Part shown: positions 18,010 to 25,522 of the stretch, piece by piece
Position numbering within the stretch: the first letter of the stretch is position 1
How the letters are laid out: each line of letters opens with the position of its first letter
Assembly: GCA_963828855.1 (NCBI GenBank)
Contig: CAWHGB010000008.1
Coordinates: 310,001 to 374,000 of the forward strand
Direction of reading: 5' to 3'
Origin: CAVVEQ01 sp963828855
GTDB taxonomy: Bacteria > Chloroflexota > Anaerolineae > Anaerolineales > Anaerolineaceae
DNA length: 64,000 nt
Notes under the pieces: generated by a model
Databases searched by the model: none
What the model was told of the DNA's origin: nothing
Seen by the model: only the letters and a program-made list of their open reading frames with translations
Made by a program: the position numbers and the translations under genes

Positions 18010-19512
18010 ATGGACGCAGTCCGAATGGTGAGCATCACCAAACAATTCGGCCCGTTGATAGCCAATAATAAAGTGGATTTCGAACTGAAAAAAGGTGAAG
18101 TCCATGCATTATTGGGGGAGAATGGTGCCGGAAAAACGACCTTAATGAGGATCCTGTACGGGCTTTATAAAGCAGATTCAGGCGAGATCTTTGTGAATGA
18201 GAAGCCAGTGCAAATTCATTCCCCCAAGGATGCTATCGCGAACGGGATCGGGATGGTTTCACAGCATTTCACACTTGTTCCCACGCTCACCGTTGCGGAA
18301 AATGTGGTACTCGGTTTCAACGAAGGTGTTCGGTTAAACCCTGGTCAGGTGAATAAAAAAGTTGAGGAAGCCGCTAAAAAATTCGGTGTTGATGTAAAAC
18401 CGGATTCTCTCGTTCGACATTTATCCGTGGGAGAGCGTCAACGGGTGGAGATCCTAAAAGCGCTTTATCGCAATATCAATGTACTGATCATGGATGAACC
18501 CACCGCAGTGCTGGTTCCCCAGGAAGTGGACGTCCTTTTTGCCACCTTGGATCGGCTCCGTAAGAGCGGTCTTTCAGTGATCTTCATCAGTCATAAGCTT
18601 TATGAAGTGATGACCATCAGCGACCGTATCACCGTTCTTCGCGATGGAAAATGTATCGGTACGGTTGATAAAGTTGATACAAATGAACGCTTGCTCGCCA
18701 AGATGATGGTTGGCCGGGATACATTCGGCGTCCAGCGCGAGAGCGAACAATGCGGGGGGAAACCTCTTCTTAAAGTCCAAAAAGTCACTGCCAGAGATAA
18801 GAAAGGACTTCAGGCTCTTAAGGAGGTTTCTTTGGAAGTGTGCGAAGGGGAGATCCTGGGCGTGGCAGGCGTTTCCGGAAATGGTCAGGCTGAACTGGCA
18901 AGTGTCCTTTCGGGAACCCTAAAACCGGAATCCGGCAAGGTGATGCTTGGCGATCTTGACCTTACCAATTTGGATCCTCAAGCCATCTCTAAAGCAGGTG
19001 TCGGCCGGATACCGGAGGACAGGCACGCAGGGGTTGTTGGCGAGATGACCGTTGCAGAAAACCTGGCCCTTGAACATCTCGACGACTTCCTGAAAAATGG
19101 GATTCTTAATCGTAAGATGATAAAAGATCACGCCGAAGCGATGATCAAGGAATACCAGATCAAAGCCACCCCTTCGATCCAGACGCGAAAACTATCCGGC
19201 GGAAACATGCAGAAGGTGATCCTTGCCCGCGCCCTTTTCACCCAACCGCGCCTAATCATAGCCTCGCAGCCTACCCGCGGGTTGGATATTGGGGCAACGG
19301 AATACGTCCGAAAAAAACTCATTGAGCAGCGTGAAAGGGGAGCAGCCGTCCTCCTTATCTCTGAAGACCTTGAGGAAGTGCGCGGGATATCAGACCGGAT
19401 CGCTGTCATCTATGAAGGCAGGATCGTCGGTGTTTTAAATTGTGAGGAGGCAAGCGAAGAAGTCCTCGGATTGATGATGAGTGGGGCAAAGGAGGTGGGA
19501 ATTGAAGCTTAA
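18010..19512 (+). CDS. Nucleoside-type ABC transporter ATP-binding protein, two NBDs
   Basis: 500 residues with two fused nucleotide-binding domains, as in RbsA/MglA/NupO. The first has Walker A GENGAGKTTL, signature LSVGERQRVEIL and Walker B VLIMDEPTAVL. The second has a degenerate Walker A (GVSGNGQAELASVL), signature LSGGNMQKVILARAL and a Walker B ending SQPTRGLDIGA in which the usual DEP is SQP, typical of the weak second site in this class. GGAGG sits four bases before ATG 18010. It energises the two permeases encoded immediately downstream. Confidence 0.92.
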   Translation: MDAVRMVSITKQFGPLIANNKVDFELKKGEVHALLGENGAGKTTLMRILYGLYKADSGEIFVNEKPVQIHSPKDAIANGIGMVSQHFTLVPTLTVAENVVLGFNEGVRLNPGQVNKKVEEAAKKFGVDVKPDSLVRHLSVGERQRVEILKALYRNINVLIMDEPTAVLVPQEVDVLFATLDRLRKSGLSVIFISHKLYEVMTISDRITVLRDGKCIGTVDKVDTNERLLAKMMVGRDTFGVQRESEQCGGKPLLKVQKVTARDKKGLQALKEVSLEVCEGEILGVAGVSGNGQAELASVLSGTLKPESGKVMLGDLDLTNLDPQAISKAGVGRIPEDRHAGVVGEMTVAENLALEHLDDFLKNGILNRKMIKDHAEAMIKEYQIKATPSIQTRKLSGGNMQKVILARALFTQPRLIIASQPTRGLDIGATEYVRKKLIEQRERGAAVLLISEDLEEVRGISDRIAVIYEGRIVGVLNCEEASEEVLGLMMSGAKEVGIEA

Positions 19513-20560
19513 TTACCGCCTTGTCCGTTCGCCTGCCCCCGCCTGGTTCAGCGCGCTGATCCCCCTGCTCGCAATCGTAGTAACCTTCGCGATCACCTCA
19601 ATATTTATCATCATCGCCGGAGCGAATCCGTTCGAAGCCTATTATTATTTCCTTATCTCCCCCCTGACTTCGAAGATCGGCATCCTGGAAGTCCTGGTCA
19701 AATCCACACCACTAATTCTGACAGGTGCTGCCGTTACCATCGCGTTCGCCTCCGGATACTGGAATATCGGCGCGGAAGGCCAACTCCTGGCAGGCGCAGT
19801 CGCTGCCGCATGGTTGGGCACGAGTCTGGTCGGTGTCCCGCAACCCGCAGCTGTCTTAATCATGCTCCTGGGTGGTTTTATCGCAGGGATGTTATGGGCA
19901 TTGGTTCCAGCGATTTTAAAAGTCAAGCTCGCTGTTGACGAAGTGGTCACGACCTTGCTGATGAATTATATAGCGCTGTTCTTTGTCAGCGCCCTGCTCA
20001 ATGGCCCCTGGCGTGACCCGGTTTCGAACTGGCCGCAATCGCCCACCATCCTGGCCAACACAATGATGCCCAAGCTTTTACCACCCGCGCGATTGCATTT
20101 TGGATTCATCGTCGGTGTCCTGGCGGTTATAACCATTTGGTTTATTCTCTCTAGGACCGGTCTGGGTATGCGCATGCGGTCCGTTGGAATGGGCCAGGAA
20201 GCAGCCCGTTTCATGGGCGTGAAGGTCGGCAGGACGATGTTCATCACCGCCCTGATTTCCGGTGGAATCGCCGGCCTTGCCGGTGTGACCGAGGTGGCAG
20301 GCATCCATTTCCATCTGATCGATGCGATCTCCGCGGGGGCGGGATATACCGGGATCATCGCCGCCACGCTTGGTAATTTGAACCCGTTTGGCGCCGGGGT
20401 TGCCTCCATTTTCCTCGGTTTGATAAGTACCGGTTCCCAAGCGGTAAGCCGCTCGCTTGGCGTGCCATCTTTCCTTGGAGATGTTGTCCAGGCCACGTTG
20501 CTTCTGGTTACCCTGGCCATGTTCCTGCTTAGAAATTACACCCTCCGGAAGGTTGAATAA
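19502..20560 (+). CDS. BMP/nucleoside ABC transporter permease (NupP/BmpC-like)
   Basis: 352 residues, about nine membrane helices, of the BPD_transp_2 (RbsC/YufP) family. Landmarks are the extracellular ANPFEAYYYFLISPL segment, ASGYWNIGAEGQLLAGA, and the cytoplasmic coupling loop RSVGMGQEAARFMGVKVGR. A TTG start (19502) is preferred because AAAGGAGGTG lies seven bases upstream; it overlaps the ATPase gene by 11 bases. Its stop overlaps the next permease start by one base (TAATG), so the pair is translationally coupled. Confidence 0.9.
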   Translation: MKLNYRLVRSPAPAWFSALIPLLAIVVTFAITSIFIIIAGANPFEAYYYFLISPLTSKIGILEVLVKSTPLILTGAAVTIAFASGYWNIGAEGQLLAGAVAAAWLGTSLVGVPQPAAVLIMLLGGFIAGMLWALVPAILKVKLAVDEVVTTLLMNYIALFFVSALLNGPWRDPVSNWPQSPTILANTMMPKLLPPARLHFGFIVGVLAVITIWFILSRTGLGMRMRSVGMGQEAARFMGVKVGRTMFITALISGGIAGLAGVTEVAGIHFHLIDAISAGAGYTGIIAATLGNLNPFGAGVASIFLGLISTGSQAVSRSLGVPSFLGDVVQATLLLVTLAMFLLRNYTLRKVE

Positions 20561-21477
20561 TGGAACTCATGTTCTTCATCCAAAACCTGCTTGCGGCCAC
20601 CCTTCGTGTGGCAACCCCCCTGATGTTTGGAACGATGGGTGAGCTCTTCGCGGAACGATCCGGGGTGCTCAATTTGGGGATAGAGGGGACAATGTTCATG
20701 GGTGCTTTCGTTGGGTTCACCGTTGCTTCCCTCACCGGATCCCTCTGGCTGGGTGTGCTGGCTGCAATCCTTGCCGGCGCTCTTGCTGGGCTCCTTATGG
20801 GGTTCTTCGCTGTCCGCTTGGGAGTGAACCAGCATGTCTCCGGACTGGGGATCACCCTCCTGCTGACCGCTCTATCGTTATTCTTCTTCCGGATCATTTT
20901 CGGAGAGAATCAACTGCCCCCCAAAATTCAGCCCTTCCCGCAGTTGACCATCCTTGAAGGTGTACCTTTTGTAGGTCCGCTTCTATCTCAATACGCGCTC
21001 ACATATATCGCGATCCTGCTAGTCCCAGTGGTTTGGTGGGTTCTATACCGCACAAACTTCGGGCTGGATATGCGCGCAGTGGGAGAAAATCCGGAAGCAG
21101 CAGATGCTGCCGGAGTGAACGTTTACAGGACCCGGTATACCGCCCTCGCGATCGGAGGGGCGTTGATGGCCGTAGGCGGGGCTTTCCTGACCCTGGCTCA
21201 ACTTGGCTCCTTCACATTTGGGATCATCGCCGGGCGAGGCTGGGTTTGCATCGCACTGATCATTTTCGCGAATTGGCAGCCGTTGCGCGTCCTGTGGGGA
21301 GCATTGCTTTTCGGCGGTCTATTTGCTCTACAGCTCCGCCTGCAGACGACCGGGTTGAAACTGCCTTACGAAGCCTTCCTGGCGCTGCCCTATATCGTTA
21401 CCATTATCGCTTTGGCCTTTGCCGGGCGTAAGGCGACCGGTCCGGCGGCTGTGTTAAAGCCTTATCGGAGAGAATAG
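20560..21477 (+). CDS. BMP/nucleoside ABC transporter permease (NupQ/YufQ-like)
   Basis: 305 residues, second permease of the transporter, about eight to nine helices. TLRVATPLMFGTMGELFAERSGVLNLGIEGTM is the typical N-terminal region of the YufQ group, and RAVGENPEAADAAGVNVYRTRY is the coupling loop. The heterodimer with the preceding permease forms the channel for the BMP-binding protein. It is the last gene of the operon; after the stop there are only repeats and a tRNA on the other strand. Confidence 0.9.
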   Translation: MELMFFIQNLLAATLRVATPLMFGTMGELFAERSGVLNLGIEGTMFMGAFVGFTVASLTGSLWLGVLAAILAGALAGLLMGFFAVRLGVNQHVSGLGITLLLTALSLFFFRIIFGENQLPPKIQPFPQLTILEGVPFVGPLLSQYALTYIAILLVPVVWWVLYRTNFGLDMRAVGENPEAADAAGVNVYRTRYTALAIGGALMAVGGAFLTLAQLGSFTFGIIAGRGWVCIALIIFANWQPLRVLWGALLFGGLFALQLRLQTTGLKLPYEAFLALPYIVTIIALAFAGRKATGPAAVLKPYRRE

Positions 21478-21528
21478 TCGGATAAGTTGATTGGTTGATT
21501 TATAGATTTGTTGGTTTTGAAGTTCACC

Positions 21529-21556
21529 GTAGAGACGCAGCATGCTGCGTCTTTAC
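21529..21556. repeat. 28-bp GTAG...CTAC palindrome, copy A
   Basis: Half-site GTAGAGACGCAGCA followed by its inverse with one mismatch (CTTTAC in place of CTCTAC). A perfect copy lies at 56061-56088. Both are preceded by the same TTGATTGGTTGA stretch (here from 21487). It is 52 bases after the operon stop and may act as terminator or as a REP-like mobile palindrome. Confidence 0.8.
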
Positions 21557-21696
21557 ATTTTGTTGGATAAACCTGCAATTTGTTGTGACCTTATGCCAAG
21601 AGGTAGGGCGGGCTAATACCAGTTGGAAGCGATATCACAGGGAGAAACCATCAAGGATAATCTTAATAAATCCCCGCATTTATTTTTCGAAATATA

Positions 21697-21724
21697 GTAG
21701 GGGCGCACGGCCGTGCGCCCCTAC
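21697..21724. repeat. 28-bp GTAG...CTAC palindrome, type B
   Basis: A perfect 28-base palindrome with half-site GTAGGGGCGCACGG. It has the same length and the same GTAGRGRCGCA edge as the type-A repeats, so it appears to be a second sequence class of one repeat family. The stretch 21478-21862 (385 bases) holds no gene: only these two palindromes and the tRNA-Val tail copy. Confidence 0.8.
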
Positions 21725-21742
21725 AACCAAACAACCTCATGG

Positions 21743-21831
21743 AAAAAATGACTCCCAAATGAGTCTTGAGTTGGGCGTGCTTCGCGAAGTGTATGAACCC
21801 GTGCACTCCGCAGGGGTGTCCGAACCTACGG
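21743..21831 (-). repeat. Degenerate copy of tRNA-Val 3-prime part plus terminator
   Basis: Read on the minus strand this follows the tRNA-Val terminator. It repeats CCGT-AGGTTCGGA, then GGGTTC, then CACGCCCAACTCAAGACTC of the tRNA and terminator, but two hairpin-forming insertions interrupt it: CACCCCTGCGGAGTG and CTTCGCGAAG. It ends with a copy of the terminator (GACTC-ATTT-GAGTC core) followed by six T. The 5-prime half of the tRNA is absent, so it cannot be a functional tRNA. Confidence 0.7.
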
Positions 21832-21838
21832 AAAAGAA

Positions 21839-21858
21839 AAGACTCCCGATGGAGTCTT
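21839..21858 (-). terminator. Terminator of tRNA-Val
   Basis: Eight-base stem AAGACTCC / GGAGTCTT, loop ATCG, followed on the minus strand by TTCTTTTCC. Confidence 0.75.
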
Positions 21859-21862
21859 GAGG

Positions 21863-21937
<75 letters not shown>

Positions 21938-21979
21938 GAACAACCCGATTTTATCACACCCCCACTCCTGCTGTAAACC

Positions 21980-22735
21980 TTATCCGAACCGGCCCTCCAC
22001 GTAGTCCTGGGTGCGTTTATCCTCTGGAGAGATGAAGAGCTTTTTCCCCTCCCCGGTCTCGACCAGCTCGCCCTGCAGAAAGAATGCAGCACGGTCCGCC
22101 ATGCGCGAGGATTGCTGCACATTGTGAGGTACCAGGATGATCGTGTATTTTTCTTTAAGGGTTTGAAGTAGATCTTCGATCCTCGCGGTGGAAACGGGGT
22201 CGAGCGCCGAGGTGGGTTCATCCAGCATGATCACCTCCGGCTCGAGTGCCAGCACCCTCGCCAGGCACAGGCGCTGTTGCTGTCCCCCGGAGATGGCGAT
22301 GGCCGGGTCATTTAACCGGTCATATACTTCATCCCACAAGAATGCCAACCGGAGCGCTTTTTCCACCGCTTCATCCAGTTTCCTGCGGTCGCGTTCCCCA
22401 GCGACCTCAAGCCCATAGGATACATTCTGCGCGACGGTCAAGGGCAATGGCATGGGGCGGGAAAAGACGATCCCGATCTTGCGACGCAGCTGGGTTACAT
22501 CCAGCATCGGATCAAGCAGGTCATCCCCTTTGAACAGGATCCTGCCCTTCACTTCCCTGACATCGGTCAGATCATTCAGGCGGTTGATCGCCCGCAGAAG
22601 GGTGGATTTACCTCCCCCGGCCGGCCCGAAGAGCACATTAATGGCGTGTTCCTTAATTCCCAGGGTTATCCCGCGCAAACTCTCGGAGCCATCATCATAG
22701 GTGATACTGAAATCCTCTATCCGGATGATTTCCAT
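21980..22735 (-). CDS. pstB: Phosphate ABC transporter ATP-binding protein
   Basis: 251 residues. Walker A is GPAGGGKSTLLRAINRLNDL, where the RAINRLNDL continuation is specific to PstB. The signature is ISGGQQQRLCLARVLALEP and Walker B VIMLDEPTSALDP. It is the last gene of a pstSCAB operon. ATG 22735 lies inside the pstA stop region; a GTG four codons upstream is possible. No phoU follows in this window; the next minus-strand gene is tRNA-Val. The Walker A has GPAGGG where GPSGCG is usual, a conservative change that keeps the GKST loop. Confidence 0.92.
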   Translation of the reverse strand: MEIIRIEDFSITYDDGSESLRGITLGIKEHAINVLFGPAGGGKSTLLRAINRLNDLTDVREVKGRILFKGDDLLDPMLDVTQLRRKIGIVFSRPMPLPLTVAQNVSYGLEVAGERDRRKLDEAVEKALRLAFLWDEVYDRLNDPAIAISGGQQQRLCLARVLALEPEVIMLDEPTSALDPVSTARIEDLLQTLKEKYTIILVPHNVQQSSRMADRAAFFLQGELVETGEGKKLFISPEDKRTQDYVEGRFG

Positions 22736-22740
22736 CAGGT

Positions 22741-23616
22741 TCACCACTGCCGCCTGGCACGGGCACGCGACCTAATAAACGTCGTGATGAGGTTCATGAT
22801 TAGTACAAAAGATAGGAGCACCAGCACGGTGGCATACTGGATGGTTATGGGCATACCAGGTACCTGGGTGGAGATCACATAAATATGGTATGGCAGCGCC
22901 ATGGTGGGATCCAGGGGTGAAGTGGGAAGAGTTGGCAGGTAGAAGGCCGCCCCAGTGAACAGGATGGGCGCTGTTTCCACCGCCGCGCGTTCCAACCCCA
23001 GGATGACACCCGTCAGGATCCCCGGCATGCCTTCCTTGAGAATTATCCGCCAGACCGTCTGCCAGCGCGTGGCTCCCAGTGAGATACTCACCACCCGGAA
23101 AGCATTGGGGACAGTTCGCAGGGATTCCTCCGTGGTGCTGATCACCACGGGCAGGGTCATGATCGCCAGGGTCATCGAGGCTGCAAGGATGCTCACTCCC
23201 ATCTTGAAAAAGACAACGAACATCCCCAGTCCGAAGAGGCCATAAACCACTGAAGGTACCCCTGCCAGGCTGATGATCGCGATGCGGATCGCACGGGTGG
23301 TGGCTGTATCCTTCGCGTATTCGGCGATATAGATCCCAGCGGCGATCCCCAGCGGACAGGCGAAAATAAAGCAACCCAGGGTCAGAAGCAAGGTTCCCAG
23401 GATTGCCGGGAAAATGCCACCCTCGCGCATCCCATTGGTGGGCATACTGGTGAGGAATTCCCAGGTGATCCCTGGAACGCCTTTGTAAATTATATAAATC
23501 ACTATCCCGAGGATCGGCAGCACCGTGATCAGGCTCAACAACCATAGCCCAGCGTCACCTATCCGCTCCTGCCAGTGGGCGCCTTTCAACTGGGCTTGGT
23601 CGTCAAAGGCGGTCAC
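22741..23616 (-). CDS. pstA: Phosphate ABC transporter permease PstA
   Basis: 291 residues, about six helices. The conserved coupling segment is LRTVPNAFRVVSISLGATRWQTVWRIILKEGMPGILTGVILGLERAAVETAP, of which the EAA-like core ALGATRWQT...G...G is typical of PstA. The start is GTG 23616, overlapping the pstC stop by four bases (GTGA), so translation is coupled. C-terminal RSRARARRQW is positively charged and cytoplasmic. It pairs with PstC to form the high-affinity phosphate channel. Confidence 0.92.
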   Translation of the reverse strand: MTAFDDQAQLKGAHWQERIGDAGLWLLSLITVLPILGIVIYIIYKGVPGITWEFLTSMPTNGMREGGIFPAILGTLLLTLGCFIFACPLGIAAGIYIAEYAKDTATTRAIRIAIISLAGVPSVVYGLFGLGMFVVFFKMGVSILAASMTLAIMTLPVVISTTEESLRTVPNAFRVVSISLGATRWQTVWRIILKEGMPGILTGVILGLERAAVETAPILFTGAAFYLPTLPTSPLDPTMALPYHIYVISTQVPGMPITIQYATVLVLLSFVLIMNLITTFIRSRARARRQW

Positions 23617-24512
23617 GAAAGGATCCTTTCCGATCGTTTGCGGCCGCGGGTGCTCACCCAGGATGCCAGGATGTTGATGATCAGGGAGAAAATGAAAAGC
23701 ACAATCCCGATGAAAAAGAGCACGGCGTAATGCGCACTGCCTTTGGCCACTTCACCCATCTCACTCGCGATTGTGGCGGTCATCGTGCGTACCGGCATGA
23801 AGATCGATTGCAGTCCTTCTGGCATCACAGCAGCATTTCCTGTCACCATCATCACCGCCATAGTCTCGCCCAGGGTACGCCCGATCCCCAACATGATCGC
23901 CGTCAGGATGCCCGTCTTTGCCGCTGGTACAGTGATTCCCCAAATTGTCTGCCAGCGGGTAGCGCCCATCGCAAGCGCTGCCTGGCGGTAGGATTGCGGC
24001 ACCGCGTTCAACGCATCCTCCGCGATCGATACCACAGTTGGTATGGCGATCAAGCCTAGGAGGATCGCCCCAGTAATCGCCGCCTGACCTGTGGGAAGGT
24101 TGAAGGTTCGCTGCATATAGGGAACCACAACTACGATACCGATAAAACCCAGCACAACCGAAGGCATCCCGGCCAGGATCTCGACCAAGGGTTTCAAGAT
24201 TTCTTTCATCGCTCGGGGTGCAACCTCGGAAATGAAAACGGCGGTTCCAACTCCAAATGGTAGCGCGATCAAGATGGCCAAAAACGTGACCAGTAGAGAC
24301 CCGAATAGTAAGGGAAGGATCCCGAAATACCCTTCGATCGGGTACCAGGTTGTCTGGAACAATTTTGCCAGGCCGGTATCTTTTAAAGCAGGTATGCCAT
24401 TTTGCAGCAGGAAGAAGAAAATAAGCGCCAGGAATAAAATACTGGAATAACCTGCGATTTTGATAATGTAGGTAATATTGCGGTCAGTGCGGATCGGGTT
24501 GGGTTTGAACAT
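23613..24512 (-). CDS. pstC: Phosphate ABC transporter permease PstC
   Basis: 299 residues, about six membrane helices, with GLAKLFQTTWYPIEGYFGIL after the first helix and the coupling region LNAVPQSYRQAALAMGATRWQTIWGITVPAAKTGI. ATG 24512 is chosen because AAGGGA is correctly placed eight bases upstream; a start eight codons earlier would lie inside pstS. It begins one base after the pstS stop. Confidence 0.92.
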   Translation of the reverse strand: MFKPNPIRTDRNITYIIKIAGYSSILFLALIFFFLLQNGIPALKDTGLAKLFQTTWYPIEGYFGILPLLFGSLLVTFLAILIALPFGVGTAVFISEVAPRAMKEILKPLVEILAGMPSVVLGFIGIVVVVPYMQRTFNLPTGQAAITGAILLGLIAIPTVVSIAEDALNAVPQSYRQAALAMGATRWQTIWGITVPAAKTGILTAIMLGIGRTLGETMAVMMVTGNAAVMPEGLQSIFMPVRTMTATIASEMGEVAKGSAHYAVLFFIGIVLFIFSLIINILASWVSTRGRKRSERILS

Positions 24513-24513
24513 C

Positions 24514-25392
24514 CTAATTTCCCTTGATAGGAACAAAACCCAAGTTGGAGACGATTGTCTGGCCTTCAGTGGAAATGATCCATTTAAGGTAATCCGCGAT
24601 CACCCCCGTGGGTTCTCCACGCGTGTACATGTACAAGTTTCTCGAAATGGGGTAGGTACCATCGTTGGCTGTAATTTCGGAGGGGGCTATAAAAGGCTCC
24701 CCGGTTTCCTTCGCCAGGCCAACAACCTTTACTTCATCAGTAACATAGCCGAGCCCGTCGTACCCGATAGCGTTTGGATTATCCCGCACCTCGGCGATGA
24801 TGCCCTCCGAGGAGGGCAGGAGCAGGGTTTTAGCGCAGAATATGGATTTATCCTCTTTGTCCCCAAGCCGGACTACGGTTTCGAGAAAATACACATGCGT
24901 TCCGGAATTCGATTCGCGTGAAAGCCGCACGATCGGGCGGTCTTCGCCGCCCAGCTCGGACCAGTTGTTGATCTCGCATTTGTAGATCTTCGAGATCTGT
25001 TCCAGGGTGAGATCCTTCACCGGGTTCCCGGGGTTGACGATGACCGCGATGGCATCCCTGGCGATCACAAATTCCTGGGGTTCAAAACCATTCGCTTGCG
25101 CGGTCGCTTTCTCTTCGTCTTTCATCGCCCTGGATGCGTTGGCGATGTCGGTCGTCCCGGAAAGCAGGGAATTGATCCCGGTCCCCGAGCCCCCTCCGGT
25201 CACAGAAATGAGAACGTCACCATGTTCCTTCTGGTATTGCTCTGCCCAGGCCAAGGCCAGGTTGACCATCGTATCCGAACCAGTATTGGTGATCGTTTTA
25301 GAGGGAGAATTGTTAATATTGGAGCCCGGCTTCGCGCAGGCTGGAAGAAGAATTATGATGAGTATCAGCGCAGCCAGGATTTTTCGCGTCAC
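24514..25392 (-). CDS. pstS: Phosphate-binding lipoprotein PstS
   Basis: About 292 residues. Signal peptide TRKILAALILIIILLPAC with lipobox LPAC. Phosphate-binding motifs: ITNTGSDTMVNLALAWAEQY at the N-terminus, SVTGGGSGTGINSLLSGTTDIANASR, and RLSRESNSGTHVYF. The start is ambiguous: GTG 25392 gives the best signal peptide, and TTG 25399-25401 is three codons upstream. A TATAAT box (25403-25408 on the minus strand) stands within ten bases of either start, so the transcript has almost no leader. Expected to be induced by phosphate limitation, but I see no clear Pho box. Confidence 0.9.
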   Translation of the reverse strand: MTRKILAALILIIILLPACAKPGSNINNSPSKTITNTGSDTMVNLALAWAEQYQKEHGDVLISVTGGGSGTGINSLLSGTTDIANASRAMKDEEKATAQANGFEPQEFVIARDAIAVIVNPGNPVKDLTLEQISKIYKCEINNWSELGGEDRPIVRLSRESNSGTHVYFLETVVRLGDKEDKSIFCAKTLLLPSSEGIIAEVRDNPNAIGYDGLGYVTDEVKVVGLAKETGEPFIAPSEITANDGTYPISRNLYMYTRGEPTGVIADYLKWIISTEGQTIVSNLGFVPIKGN

Positions 25393-25522
25393 AATTTCCA
25401 ATTATACTTCGGTTAACATATCGGGTTTTGAATAAAAAGCACCGGGTTGAATGAGCGGATAGGGTATAATCGCATCCGCGTTTTTACCCTAATTCTCAGC
25501 TATCAACAAGATCAGGAAAAAT

